This document shows positions 1-11,356 of a stretch of 64,000 nucleotides of DNA, piece after piece (position 1 is the first letter of the stretch; each line of letters starts with the position of its first letter). The notes under the pieces were generated by a model. That model was not told the DNA's origin. It saw only the letters and a program-made list of their open reading frames with translations, and made no database searches. Made by a program: the position numbers and the translations under genes. Origin of the DNA: Ancylobacter polymorphus (GTDB lineage Bacteria; Pseudomonadota; Alphaproteobacteria; Rhizobiales; Xanthobacteraceae); contig NZ_JAUSUI010000006.1 of the NCBI RefSeq assembly GCF_030813495.1, positions 248,001 through 312,000 of the forward strand. The letters run 5' to 3'.

Positions 1-674
1 CACGGGTCGAGATCGGCCTTGCCGGTCAGCGCCTGGCCGGCGACGACCACGTCGAAATCGGGCTTGAGGAAGAGCTTCTTCACGTCGACGTTGAGGCCCC
101 AATGCTCGTCGAACATGTAGTCGAAGCCGACCTGCAGCGCCCAGCCGAACGTGTCCTTCACGTCGATCGAATCGGCCGAATAGGCCTTCTGGTCGAAGAA
201 GAAGGTGTAGTTGATGCCCGCGCCGACATAGGGCTTGAAGGCGCCGAAATCGGTGAAGTGATATTGCAGCGTCAAGGTCGGCGGCAGCAGCCAGACTTCG
301 CCGATCTTGTTCAGGCTGGCGATCGTGCCGGTGCCGTTGATATCGTGCGGGGTGACGCCGAGGATCAGTTCGGCGGCCCAGTTCTTGGTGAAGTAGTAGG
401 TGATGTCGAGTTCCGGCACCACCGAATCCGAGATGTCGAGCCCGGAGCCGGGGACGCCGTGCACCGAACCATTATCTTCGGGGAAGACGCCGAGCAGGCG
501 CAGGCGAATCTGCCACGGGCTCTGTTCCACCACCGGCGCGGGCGCCTTGTAGGCCAGCGGCGCGGCCTTGGTGATGTCGGCGGCCAGCGCCGGGCCCCCC
601 ATCAGAGCCGCGCCCGCGAGCGCAAGGACCGCCGGCGCGGCGGTGCGAGCAAAAAATGACCGGATGGACGACAT
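1..674 (-). CDS. ompW: OmpW family outer membrane protein (3' end cut by window edge)
   Basis: The 224 visible codons encode a small outer-membrane beta-barrel of the OmpW family. The start is an ATG at 674. The first 31-32 residues form a signal peptide ending at PALAA, followed by a mature region typical of OmpW: the PWQIRLRLLGVFP strand near residue 54, a VVPELDITYYFTKN segment, LPPTLTLQYHF, and the KPYVGAGINYTFFF strand. OmpW barrels carry small hydrophobic or unknown solutes across the outer membrane and are often oxygen- or stress-regulated. An FNR/FixK-type palindrome lies 79 bp upstream of the start codon. The gene diverges from the glutamate dehydrogenase. The C-terminal residues are outside the window. 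Confidence 0.93.
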   Translation of the reverse strand, partial: MSSIRSFFARTAAPAVLALAGAALMGGPALAADITKAAPLAYKAPAPVVEQSPWQIRLRLLGVFPEDNGSVHGVPGSGLDISDSVVPELDITYYFTKNWAAELILGVTPHDINGTGTIASLNKIGEVWLLPPTLTLQYHFTDFGAFKPYVGAGINYTFFFDQKAYSADSIDVKDTFGWALQVGFDYMFDEHWGLNVDVKKLFLKPDFDVVVAGQALTGKADLDP

Positions 675-752
675 GCCCCAAAACCCCTTTATTCCCTTAA
701 GCCCCGTGCAAGGGCGCGGGCCTATTGGTGAGGGCGCGGGCGAGTCGTGCGC

Positions 753-766
753 TTGATCGAGATCAA
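753..766. promoter_or_regulatory. FNR/FixK-type binding site between ompW and NAD-GDH
   Basis: TTGAT-CGAG-ATCAA is an exact match to the half-sites of the FNR/FixK/FnrN consensus (TTGAT-N4-ATCAA). It sits 79 bp upstream of the ompW ATG and 160 bp upstream of the glutamate dehydrogenase start. If it acts from about -41.5 on ompW, the transcript would begin near 718 on the minus strand. E. coli ompW is FNR-controlled, which supports ompW as the target; that assignment is inference. Confidence 0.7.
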
Positions 767-926
767 TCGGGCGATAGTCTTGTCTTTCTGTGACCAACGG
801 GCAACAGCGGCCGAGAGAGGGCTCACCCGCATTTCAGTGGGCGGAATAGACGTATAATAGAACAATCGGCTACAGCCGGCGGGCGGGCTCCCAGGCGGAG
901 GCCGCGCCATCCGGCGGGGGGAAGTG

Positions 927-3900
927 ATGGGCGTCGAAGGGTTCCTGGCCAGCGAGGACGAGCGCGTGGCGCGCCAGCTCGTCGAGCAGGCGGACCTTAT
1001 CCTGCAGGCGACCGACGGCGACGTGCCGGCCCGGTTCGCGCAGGGGCTGTTCGGCCGCGCGGTGGCGGAGGATGTGCGGGTGTACACGCCGCACGAACTC
1101 GCCGCGCTGGCCCGGCTTGCCTATGGGCATCTCAAGGTCCGCCGCCGCGACAGTTTCGACATTCGCATCGAACAGCTCCCGGCCGCCGAGGGCGGCGACC
1201 GGCTCGCCCGGGTCTCGGTGATCGAGATCGTCAATGACGACATGCCGTTCCTGCTCGATTCGCTCATGGGCGCGCTCAACGCGCAGGGGCTGACGGCGAG
1301 CTTCGTCGTCCACCCGATCATGGGCGTCGACCGCGACACCAGCGGGCAGGTGACCAATCTCGTGCCCGGCGAGACCCCGGCCGGCGCCCGCATGCGGCGC
1401 GAAAGCCTGATCCAGATCCATGTGCCGCGCATCGAGGATGAGAGCCGCCAGCTCGCCCTGATCGAGGAACTCGGTGCGGTGCTCAACCAGGTGCGCGTGG
1501 TGGTCGCCGCCTGGCAGCCGATGATGGCCCAGGTGCGCGCGGCGGTGACCAACCTCACCCTCGCCCCCGCCATGGTACCGCGCGAGGACCGGGAAGAGGC
1601 GATCGCCTTTCTGGAATGGCTGCTCGCCGGCCGCTTCACCTTTCTCGGCTGCCGCCACTATCAGTCCGCCGGCGCGCCCGGCGCGAAAGCGACGGTGTTC
1701 GAGCGGCGCATGGAGGATGCACTGGGGATGATGGCGGACGAGGCTTTCCGCCTGTTCCGCCCCACCGGCGATCCGCGCTCGGTCAGTGCCGATATCGCCG
1801 AGGCGCTGGCCGATCCCAGCCCGCTGATCGTCACCAAGTCGCGTACCGTCTCCAGCGTGCACCGGCGGGCCTGGATCGACGTGGTTCTGGTCAAGCGCTA
1901 CGACGCGCAGGGGCGTGTGGTCGGCGGGCTGTGCATCGCCGGCCTGTTCACCGCCACCGCCTATACGAGCTCGGTCCGCACCATTCCCGTGCTGCGGCGC
2001 AAGGCCGCCACGGTTCTGGCCCGCGCCGGCTTCGCGCCCGAAAGCCATTCCGGCCGGGCGCTGGTGAAGGTGCTGGAAACCTATCCGCGCGACGATCTGT
2101 TCCAGATCGACATTGCCGCGCTTTACCAGTTCTCGCTCGCCATCCTGCAGCTGGACGAGCATCCGCGCGTGCGGGTGCTGGCACTCAATGAGCGGTTCGA
2201 CCGTTTCGTCTCCATCCTCGTCTTCGTGCCGCGCGAACGCTATGGCAGCGAGGTGCGGGCCAAGATCGGCACGCTGCTGGCGTCGAGCTTCGGCGGGCAG
2301 GTGGTTGCCTTCCGCCCGCTGTTCCTGGAAGGCCCGCTGACGCGGGTGCATTTCATCATCGAGCGCGGCGCGGGCGAGGTGCCGAACATCAATCGCGCGA
2401 CGCTGGAAGAGGCGATCGGCGCGATCATCCGCACCTGGGGCGATGGCTTTGCCGAGGCACTGGCGGCGACCGTGCCGGCCAGCAAGGCGAGCGAGCTGAT
2501 GGACCGCTACGCCAGCGCCTTCCCGGCCGGCTATCAGGCGGCGGCGACGCCGGCAGAGGCGATCGACGATCTGCGCCTCATCGAGGATCTGAGCGAGGCG
2601 AGCCCGGTGGCGGCGGATTTCCGCCCCTCCGCGCTGCGCGAGCGCGGGCGCCTCGCGCTCAAAGTGTTCAGCTACAAGGTGCCGCGCCTGCTGTCCGAGC
2701 GTGTGCCGCTGCTCGAGTCCATGGGCTTCGTGGTCATTGACGAGCGCACCTTCACCGTCCGTCCCGCCGGGGGCGCGCCGGTCTATGTGCATGACATGCT
2801 GCTGTCGCGGCGCGGCGGCGGCGATGTCGCGCTCGACAAGCTGGGGCCGCGGCTGCACGCGACGCTGATGGCGGTGCTGCGCGGCGGCGAGAGCGACGGG
2901 TTCAACGCGCTGGCGCTGACCGCCCAGCTCGGCTGGCGCGATATCGCGCTGCTGCGGGCGCTGGGGCGCTATCTCCGGCAGGTCGGCATTCCCTTCAGCC
3001 AGGACTATCTCTGGCAGACGCTGAACGCCCATCCCGCCATCGCGCAGAAGCTGGTGGCGCTGTTCCACACACGCTTCGACCCCGAACAGGGCGAGCGCCG
3101 GGCCGAGCGGCAGGAGGAACTGCGCGCCGCCATCGAGGCCGCGCTGGCGGATGTGCCGAGCCTCGACGAGGACCGCATCCTGCGCCGCTTCGCCAATCTC
3201 ATCGGCGCGGCGGTGCGGACCAATTTCTTCCAGCGCGGGCCGCAGGGCAGCCACCGGCCGACCATCGCCTTCAAGTTCCTCAGTGCCGAGGTCGAGGGAC
3301 TGCCGCAGCCGCGCCCGCTGTTCGAGATTTTCGTGCAGTCGCCGCGCGTCGAAGGCATCCATCTGCGCTTCGGCCGGGTGGCGCGCGGCGGGCTGCGCTG
3401 GTCCGACCGGCCGCAGGATTTCCGCACCGAGGTCCTCAGCCTCGTCAAGGCGCAGCAGGTGAAGAACGCGGTGATCGTGCCGGTGGGCGCCAAGGGCGGC
3501 TTCGTGCCGCAGCAGCTTCCCGCCGGGCCGCGCGAGGCGATCCAGGCCGAGGGCGTCGAAGCTTACAAGCTGTTCATCTCCAGCCTGCTCGACGTCACCG
3601 ACAATATCGAGGACGGCCAGACCGTTCACCCCGCCCATACGGTGCGGCACGACGAGGACGACCCCTATCTCGTCGTCGCCGCCGACAAGGGCACCGCCAC
3701 TTTCTCCGACACCGCCAACGCGCTGTCGCTGGAGCGCGGCTTCTGGCTGGGCGACGCCTTCGCTTCCGGCGGATCGGTCGGCTATGACCACAAGGCGATG
3801 GGCATCACCGCGCGCGGGGCGTGGGAGGCGGTGCGCCGGCATTTCCGCGAACTCGACATCGACATTCGCCGCACGCCCTTCACCGTGGCCGGGGTTGGCG

Positions 3901-5777
3901 ACATGTCGGGCGACGTGTTCGGCAATGGCATGCTGCTGGAGAATACGATCCGTCTGGTCGCCGCCTTCGACCATCGCGACATCTTCCTCGATCCCAATCC
4001 GGACCCCGAACTCTCCTTCCGTGAGCGCCAGCGGCTGTTCGCGCTGCCGCGTTCCAGCTGGCAGGACTATGACAAGTCGCTGATCTCGCCCGGCGGCGGC
4101 GTGTTTCCGCGCAGTGCCAAGAGCATTCCGCTCACCCTGGCGATGCGCGAGGTCCTGGGCTTCGAGGCCGCCTCCGCTTCGCCGGCCGAAGTCATCAGCG
4201 CCATATTGCGCGCGCCGGTGGACCTGCTGTGGTTCGGCGGCATCGGCACTTATGTGCGCGCGACCAGCGAGACCGATGCCCAGGCCGGCGACCGCGCCAA
4301 TGACGGCGTGCGCATCACCGGCAGCCAGATCCGGGCGCGGGTGATCGGCGAGGGCGCCAATCTCGGCGTCACCCAGCGCGGGCGCATCGAGGCGGCGCGG
4401 CGCGGCGTGCGGCTGAACACCGATGCCATCGACAATTCCGCCGGCGTCAACACCTCCGACATCGAGGTGAACATCAAGATCGCCATGGCGCCGGCCCTGC
4501 GCGAGGGGCGGCTCGATCCGCAGGCGCGGGCGCAGGTGCTGGCCGGCATGACCCCCGAGGTCGCCGCGCTGGCGCTGACCAACAACTATCTGCAGACGCT
4601 GGCGCTCTCGCTCGCGGAAATGCGCGGGCTCGACGATCTCGGCTTCCTGCAGCGGCTGATGCAGCGGCTGGAAGCGCGCGGCCTGCTCGACCGGGCGGTG
4701 GAGTATCTGCCCTCCGACAGCGAGATCGCCGAGCGGCGCGGGCGCGGCGAGGCGCTGACCCGGCCGGAAATGGCGGTGCTGCTGGCCTATGCCAAGCTGT
4801 CCGTCCATGCCGACCTGCTCGACACCGACGTGCCCGACGACCCCTATCTCGCGCGCGAACTCGCGGCCTATTTCCCGCCCGAACTGCGCGAGCATTTCCC
4901 GGAAGGCGTGGAACATCACCGGCTGCGGCGCGACATCATCGCCACCCGGCTTTCCAATGCCATGATCAACCATGGCGGGCCCGCCTTCGTTGCCCGGCTG
5001 ATGGACGAGACCGGCGCGGGCATTGACGGCATCGCCAAGGCCTTTGCGGTGGTGCGCGACGGTTTCGGCCTCGCCGGGCTCAACCGCGAGATCGACGCGC
5101 TGGACGGGCTGGTGCCGGGCGCGGTGCAACTCGACCTCTATGGCGTTGTGCAGGACATGCTGCTCGACCGTGCCATCTGGTTCCTGCGCAATGTCGACCT
5201 CCGGCGCAATCTCGACGACCTCGTCGGCCATTACGCCGCCGGCATCCCGCCGGTGGAGAAGGTGCTGGCCGGCCCGGTGCGCGAATTGCTGCCCGAAGAG
5301 GCGCGGGTGCTGCACGATGCCCGCATCAGCCAGTGGACGCAGGCCGGCGTGCCGGAGGCGCTGGCGCGCCGCATCGCCCGGCTGCCGGCGGTGGAGAGCG
5401 CCACCGATATCGTGCTGATCGCCGACCGCACCCGTGCGCCGCTGGCGGATGCCGCCGTCACCTTCTTCGCCGTCGCGCTGCTGTTCCGGCTGGAGCGTAT
5501 TCTCGGCCCGGCGCGGACCTTGACGGTGACGGACTATTACGACCGGCTGGCGCTGGAACGCGCGCTGGCGGCGTTCGAGAGCGCGGTGCGCCGGCTCACC
5601 GCCGAGGTGATCGAGGAGCACGGCGCCGGCGTCGCCGGGGTGTCGAGCTGGGCGCGGGCGCGCGGCGAGGTGGTGGAACGCGCGCGCAATGGCGTGCACG
5701 AGATCGCCGGCTCGGGGCTCAGCGTGTCGAAGCTGTCGGTGGCGGCGAGCCTGATCGGCGATCTGGTGCGCGGGTAG
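927..5777 (+). CDS. gdhB: NAD-specific glutamate dehydrogenase, large (about 180 kDa) class
   Basis: This protein of about 1,616 residues oxidatively deaminates glutamate to 2-oxoglutarate with NAD and belongs to the very large bacterial GDH class. Length is typical of that class. The N-terminal half (about 1-700) holds the regulatory ACT-like segments. The catalytic core has RGGLRWSDR at about 820, with lysines in VKAQQVKN (about 841 and 846) and GAKGGF (about 856) that match the substrate and catalytic lysines of GDHs. A Rossmann region follows, with VAGVGDMSGDVFGNG near 990. An ATG at 927 directly follows an in-frame GTG at 924; I prefer ATG because the GGGGGA ribosome site ends about 7 bases before it. 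It is monocistronic and converges on acs. Confidence 0.95.
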   Translation: MGVEGFLASEDERVARQLVEQADLILQATDGDVPARFAQGLFGRAVAEDVRVYTPHELAALARLAYGHLKVRRRDSFDIRIEQLPAAEGGDRLARVSVIEIVNDDMPFLLDSLMGALNAQGLTASFVVHPIMGVDRDTSGQVTNLVPGETPAGARMRRESLIQIHVPRIEDESRQLALIEELGAVLNQVRVVVAAWQPMMAQVRAAVTNLTLAPAMVPREDREEAIAFLEWLLAGRFTFLGCRHYQSAGAPGAKATVFERRMEDALGMMADEAFRLFRPTGDPRSVSADIAEALADPSPLIVTKSRTVSSVHRRAWIDVVLVKRYDAQGRVVGGLCIAGLFTATAYTSSVRTIPVLRRKAATVLARAGFAPESHSGRALVKVLETYPRDDLFQIDIAALYQFSLAILQLDEHPRVRVLALNERFDRFVSILVFVPRERYGSEVRAKIGTLLASSFGGQVVAFRPLFLEGPLTRVHFIIERGAGEVPNINRATLEEAIGAIIRTWGDGFAEALAATVPASKASELMDRYASAFPAGYQAAATPAEAIDDLRLIEDLSEASPVAADFRPSALRERGRLALKVFSYKVPRLLSERVPLLESMGFVVIDERTFTVRPAGGAPVYVHDMLLSRRGGGDVALDKLGPRLHATLMAVLRGGESDGFNALALTAQLGWRDIALLRALGRYLRQVGIPFSQDYLWQTLNAHPAIAQKLVALFHTRFDPEQGERRAERQEELRAAIEAALADVPSLDEDRILRRFANLIGAAVRTNFFQRGPQGSHRPTIAFKFLSAEVEGLPQPRPLFEIFVQSPRVEGIHLRFGRVARGGLRWSDRPQDFRTEVLSLVKAQQVKNAVIVPVGAKGGFVPQQLPAGPREAIQAEGVEAYKLFISSLLDVTDNIEDGQTVHPAHTVRHDEDDPYLVVAADKGTATFSDTANALSLERGFWLGDAFASGGSVGYDHKAMGITARGAWEAVRRHFRELDIDIRRTPFTVAGVGDMSGDVFGNGMLLENTIRLVAAFDHRDIFLDPNPDPELSFRERQRLFALPRSSWQDYDKSLISPGGGVFPRSAKSIPLTLAMREVLGFEAASASPAEVISAILRAPVDLLWFGGIGTYVRATSETDAQAGDRANDGVRITGSQIRARVIGEGANLGVTQRGRIEAARRGVRLNTDAIDNSAGVNTSDIEVNIKIAMAPALREGRLDPQARAQVLAGMTPEVAALALTNNYLQTLALSLAEMRGLDDLGFLQRLMQRLEARGLLDRAVEYLPSDSEIAERRGRGEALTRPEMAVLLAYAKLSVHADLLDTDVPDDPYLARELAAYFPPELREHFPEGVEHHRLRRDIIATRLSNAMINHGGPAFVARLMDETGAGIDGIAKAFAVVRDGFGLAGLNREIDALDGLVPGAVQLDLYGVVQDMLLDRAIWFLRNVDLRRNLDDLVGHYAAGIPPVEKVLAGPVRELLPEEARVLHDARISQWTQAGVPEALARRIARLPAVESATDIVLIADRTRAPLADAAVTFFAVALLFRLERILGPARTLTVTDYYDRLALERALAAFESAVRRLTAEVIEEHGAGVAGVSSWARARGEVVERARNGVHEIAGSGLSVSKLSVAASLIGDLVRG

Positions 5778-5827
5778 TTCCGGCCCGAACGCCCGGCGCG
5801 GCGCGACTACCTCCTCCCAAACGAAGA

Positions 5828-5850
5828 CCGGCCGCGCGTGGCGCGGCCGG
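5828..5850. terminator. GC-rich hairpin between convergent gdh and acs
   Basis: A perfect 10-bp inverted repeat (CCGGCCGCGC and its complement around a GTG loop) lies between two convergent genes. There is no T tract, so it could be a Rho-assisted or bidirectional terminator or only an mRNA-stabilising hairpin. Confidence 0.5.
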
Positions 5851-5887
5851 CTCCGTTACCCTGGTGCAAACAGGAAGCCGAAACCGG

Positions 5888-7846
<1,959 letters not shown>

Positions 7847-7987
7847 GGCGTTCTCCCCATCAGGCGGCGCTGTGCGCCCTCTCTTGCTTCGGCGGGATTA
7901 TGGTGACCCCGCCGGGGCGGGACAAGCGCGCGGGCGCGCAACTTTGGTCGGTAGGTAGTCGCGCGGAGGGGCACGCCGCGTCCGCTC

Positions 7988-8650
7988 TCAGCGCGGCTTC
8001 GGGCGCCAGACGCTGGTGGCCTTGATCTCCGCGTCTTCCAGCTCGCGGGAGACGGGAACGGCATAATCCGCCATCTTTTCCAGCTGCGCGCGCGGCAGAT
8101 AGGAGCGGCCGGGATCGCCGATCCACACCTCGACGCCGCCCGCCGCGAGGGCTTCCAGCCAGGCGAAAACCCGCGTCGCCAGGTCCCGCTCATAGGCGAT
8201 ATCGCCGGCGAGCACTACGTCCCAGCCGCCCTCGCTGCCCACCACATCGGCGGTGAGCACATCCAACGCCGCACCGTTGAGGGCCGCATTCGCCGCGATG
8301 GCGGCATGGGCGAAACGGTCGATGTCGGCGCAGGCGACGCGGCTCGCGCCCGCCTTCATTGCGGCGATGCCGACCAGCCCCGAGCCGGCGGCGAAATCCA
8401 GCACGCGCTTGCCGCGCACCGTCTCGGGATGGTCAAGGATGTAGCGCGCCAGCGCCTGCCCGCCGGCCCAGGCGAAGGCCCAGAACGGCGGCGGCAGGCC
8501 GATCTCGCCCAGTTCCTCCTCGGTGCGCTGCCAGATCGGCAGCGATTCTTCGGCGAGGTGCAGCGTGATTTCCGGCACCAGCGGCGGGGCGAGGCGCTGC
8601 GTCTCGGCGCGGATGAAGGCGGCGGGGTCGGCGATGCCGCGCGGCGTCAC
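7988..8650 (-). CDS. METTL20-like protein lysine methyltransferase (probable ETF-beta methyltransferase)
   Basis: A 220-residue class I SAM-dependent methyltransferase. FWAFAWAGGQALARY (about 56-70) followed by the SAM motif LDFAAGSGLVGI (84-95) is the signature of the METTL20/ETFB-KMT group, whose characterised human and Agrobacterium members methylate lysines beside the recognition loop of electron-transfer flavoprotein beta. The post-I acid is in CADID (about 107-111) and the DVVLAGDIAYE block (about 144-154) is present. I chose the GTG at 8650 because it overlaps the EVE stop by four bases (GTGA), which is typical of translational coupling; an ATG 36 bases upstream lies inside the EVE gene. 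The substrate is inferred from the family; no ETF gene lies in the window. Confidence 0.8.
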   Translation of the reverse strand: MTPRGIADPAAFIRAETQRLAPPLVPEITLHLAEESLPIWQRTEEELGEIGLPPPFWAFAWAGGQALARYILDHPETVRGKRVLDFAAGSGLVGIAAMKAGASRVACADIDRFAHAAIAANAALNGAALDVLTADVVGSEGGWDVVLAGDIAYERDLATRVFAWLEALAAGGVEVWIGDPGRSYLPRAQLEKMADYAVPVSRELEDAEIKATSVWRPKPR

Positions 8651-9066
8651 CGTGTGCCGCCCGCCATCTCCAGCACGATGTCCCATTCGGCGTCGGTGAC
8701 GGGCTGGACGGAGAGGCGGGAGAATTTCATCAGCGCCATGTCGGCGAGGCGCGGTTCCGCCTTCACCGCCGCGAGCGACACCGGGTTCTTCAGCGCCGCC
8801 ACCGCCTTGAGGTCGACCATGACGAACTTGCCCGAGGGGTCGGAGGGGTCGGGATAGGCTTGCCTGATCACCTCGACGATGCCGACGATCTCCTTGCCCT
8901 CATTCGAGTGGTAGAAGAACCCCCGGTCGCCGAGCCGCATGGCGAGAAGCTGCTGCTTGGCCAGGTGGTTGCGCACGCCGTCCCAATGGGTGCCCTTGTC
9001 GGCAGCGGCGACCTGCTGCTCCCAGGACCATTTGAAGGGTTCGGACTTGTAGAGCCAGTGCGCCAT
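8647..9066 (-). CDS. EVE domain-containing protein
   Basis: A 139-residue single EVE (PUA-like) domain, beginning AHWLYKSEP and containing the WDGVRN, FYHSNEGKEIVG and YPDPSDP blocks of the family (thymocyte nuclear protein 1-like). EVE domains bind modified nucleobases in DNA or RNA; stand-alone versions are common in Alphaproteobacteria and their role is not settled. The ATG at 9066 follows GAGGA at good spacing, so I prefer it to upstream in-frame starts. It sits between gpsA (88 bp upstream) and the METTL20-like gene, which it overlaps by four bases. Confidence 0.88.
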   Translation of the reverse strand: MAHWLYKSEPFKWSWEQQVAAADKGTHWDGVRNHLAKQQLLAMRLGDRGFFYHSNEGKEIVGIVEVIRQAYPDPSDPSGKFVMVDLKAVAALKNPVSLAAVKAEPRLADMALMKFSRLSVQPVTDAEWDIVLEMAGGTR

Positions 9067-9154
9067 TTCCATTCCTCGTCGCCTCGCCGGGAGGCCCATT
9101 CACTTACCGCCTCGCCGCGCCTCCGTCATCCCGAAGGGCCCGGCGCGCCTTGGC

Positions 9155-10144
9155 TCACGCTTCCGCCTTTTGCGGGCGGGCCAGCAGCGAACCGATCGCC
9201 TGCTCGATGCCATGGCGCCCGGCCAGCACGTCTTCCACCGCGCGGGCGATAGGCATGTCGACGCCGCGCGCCTGCGCCATCGCCACCAGCACGCTGGCGG
9301 TGAGCGCGCCCTCCGCCAGCTTGCCCGGCGGGTGCAGGCCCTCCTCCTGGCCGAGGCTGAGACCGAGCGCGTAATTGCGCGATTGCGCGGTGGAGCAGGT
9401 GAGGATGAGGTCGCCGAGGCCCGACAGGCCGGTGAGCGTTTCCGCCCGCGCGCCATAGGCCTTGCCGAAGCGCATCAGCTCGGCGAAACCGCGCGCGATC
9501 AGTGCCGCCCCGGCGCTGGCACCGAGCTTGCGGCCGCCGACAATGCCGGCGGCGATGGCGAGCACATTCTTGGCCGCGCCGCCGATCTCGACCCCGCGCA
9601 CATCCTCGCTGTGATAGAGCCGGAACGAGGCGGAACCCAGCGCGGCGGCCAGCGCCTCTGCCACCGCGCCGTCCCGCGCGGCCAGCGTCACGGCGGTGGG
9701 CAGGCCGGCGGCGACATCGGCGGCGAAGCTGGGACCGGAGAGAATGGCGGGCACCGCCCGCGGGCAGGCCTCGCCCAGCACCTGCGTCATGAACAGCGAG
9801 GTGCCGCGCTCGATGCCCTTGGCGCAGGTGACGACCGGTGTGCCCGGCGCGAGATGCGGGGCGAGGGCGGTGGCCACGGCGCGGCTGGCCTGTGCGGGCA
9901 CGACGAGGAGCACCGCATCGGTGGCGGCGGCGGCGGCGAGATCGTCTGTCGGGCGCACCGAATCGGCCAGCGCCACGCCGGGCAGATGGGCGGGATTGGC
10001 GCGCCGCTGTGCCAGTGTCTCCATAAGCGCAGCGTCGCGGCCCCACAGCACCACCTCGCGCCCGGCGCGGGCGGCGGCGTTCGCCAGCGCCGTGCCCCAG
10101 GCGCCGGCCCCGACCACGCCGATGGAGGCGAAGCGTGCCGGCAT
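9155..10144 (-). CDS. gpsA: Glycerol-3-phosphate dehydrogenase [NAD(P)+]
   Basis: The 329-residue enzyme reduces dihydroxyacetone phosphate to sn-glycerol 3-phosphate, the backbone of phospholipids. It shows the N-terminal dinucleotide-binding [13 protein letters not shown] (about 9-21), the CAKGIE block, the catalytic-lysine segment [14 protein letters not shown] near 185-200, and DLILTCST with the conserved SRN nearby. Its ATG shares the final A of the tsaD stop codon (TGATG), showing coupling. The gpsA-tsaD pairing is common in Alphaproteobacteria. Confidence 0.97.
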   Translation of the reverse strand: MPARFASIGVVGAGAWGTALANAAARAGREVVLWGRDAALMETLAQRRANPAHLPGVALADSVRPTDDLAAAAATDAVLLVVPAQASRAVATALAPHLAPGTPVVTCAKGIERGTSLFMTQVLGEACPRAVPAILSGPSFAADVAAGLPTAVTLAARDGAVAEALAAALGSASFRLYHSEDVRGVEIGGAAKNVLAIAAGIVGGRKLGASAGAALIARGFAELMRFGKAYGARAETLTGLSGLGDLILTCSTAQSRNYALGLSLGQEEGLHPPGKLAEGALTASVLVAMAQARGVDMPIARAVEDVLAGRHGIEQAIGSLLARPQKAEA

Positions 10145-11295
10145 CAGCCGCCGATCCCTTCGGACGGGGCGGAAGGCGCGGCGGCGGGCGGCGCGGCGGG
10201 AGCGTCCGCGGCGGTCTCGGCTGCCTGCGCCGCAGCACGCGCCGCGCCCACGCCCTCGATCTCGCCCAGCGGCCAGCGGGCGCGGGGGGAGGCGTCGAGC
10301 CCGTCATGCAGGCCGCGCGCCAGCCGCTCGGCGCCGGCCCAGGCGATCATCGCGCCGTTGTCGGTGCACAGCTCCGGCGGCGGCACGGCGAGGCGGGTGC
10401 CGCCATCGGCCGCGACCTTGTGCAGCGCCCGGCGTACCGACTGGTTGGCGCCGACGCCGCCGGCCAGCACCAGCGCGGAGGGCTTCAGCCCCTGATGGCG
10501 CATCAGCCGCAGCGCGCAGCGCACGCGGTCGGCGAGAATGTCGACCACCGCCGCCTGGAACGAGGCGCACAAATCATTCACGTCCTGCTCGCTCAGCGGG
10601 GCGATCTTCAGCGCCTCGATGCGCACGGCGGTCTTGAGGCCGGATAGCGAGAAATCCGGCACCGGCTTGCCATGCAGCGGCCGAGGGAGGGCGAAGCGCT
10701 CGGGGTCGCCCTGCAGCGCCGCGCGTTCCACCGCCGGTCCGCCGGGATAGGGCAGGCCGAGCATCTTGGCGGTCTTGTCGAAGGCCTCGCCGATGGCGTC
10801 GTCCATCGTTCCGCCGAGCTTCTCATATTCGCCGATGCCGGTGACGGCGACGAGCTGGGTGTGGCCGCCGGAGACGAGCAGCAGCAGGAAGGGGAAGGGC
10901 ACCTTGTCGGTGAGCCGCGCGGTGAGGGCGTGCGCTTCGAGATGATTGACCGCGATCAGCGGCTTGTTCGCCGCCAGCGCCAGCGCCTTGGCGGTGGTGA
11001 GGCCGACGATGACGCCGCCGATCAGCCCGGGGCCGGCGGCGGCGGCGATGCCGTCGATCTCGTCGAGCCGCAGCCCGGCGGCGCGCAGCGCGCGCGCCAC
11101 CAGATGGTCGAGCACCTCGACATGGGCGCGGGCGGCGATCTCCGGCACCACGCCGCCATACTCCGCGTGGTCCTCGGTCTGCGAATGCACGATGTTGGAC
11201 AGGATCGCGCCGGTCCCGTCGGCACGCCGACGCACCACCGCGGCAGCAGTCTCGTCGCAGGTGGTCTCGATGCCGAGCAGGAGAAGATCACGCAT
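10144..11295 (-). CDS. tsaD: tRNA N6-adenosine threonylcarbamoyltransferase
   Basis: The 383-residue ASKHA-fold protein transfers threonylcarbamoyl to A37 of ANN-decoding tRNAs, acting with TsaB and TsaE. It shows [10 protein letters not shown] at the N-terminus, the metal-binding HLEAH, the SGGHTQL nucleotide motif, GEAFDKTAK, and [10 protein letters not shown], with the terminal metal residue region [10 protein letters not shown]. The last 40 or so residues are an Ala/Pro-rich tail beyond the usual family end. The start is the ATG at 11295, 61 bp from the divergent hemC, so both promoters must lie in that short gap. Confidence 0.97.
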   Translation of the reverse strand: MRDLLLLGIETTCDETAAAVVRRRADGTGAILSNIVHSQTEDHAEYGGVVPEIAARAHVEVLDHLVARALRAAGLRLDEIDGIAAAAGPGLIGGVIVGLTTAKALALAANKPLIAVNHLEAHALTARLTDKVPFPFLLLLVSGGHTQLVAVTGIGEYEKLGGTMDDAIGEAFDKTAKMLGLPYPGGPAVERAALQGDPERFALPRPLHGKPVPDFSLSGLKTAVRIEALKIAPLSEQDVNDLCASFQAAVVDILADRVRCALRLMRHQGLKPSALVLAGGVGANQSVRRALHKVAADGGTRLAVPPPELCTDNGAMIAWAGAERLARGLHDGLDASPRARWPLGEIEGVGAARAAAQAAETAADAPAAPPAAAPSAPSEGIGG

Positions 11296-11356
11296 TGACT
11301 TTACGGGGTTGGCCGGTGAACTGAACGCATACGAACCGCTAGCACCGCAGGACGGC

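Noticed and set aside
870..5699. 1,609-residue open frame antisense to the glutamate dehydrogenase
   Set aside because: It is the reverse shadow of a GC-rich gene: His/Arg/Gln/Gly-rich, no motifs, while the sense frame is an excellent match to NAD-GDH.
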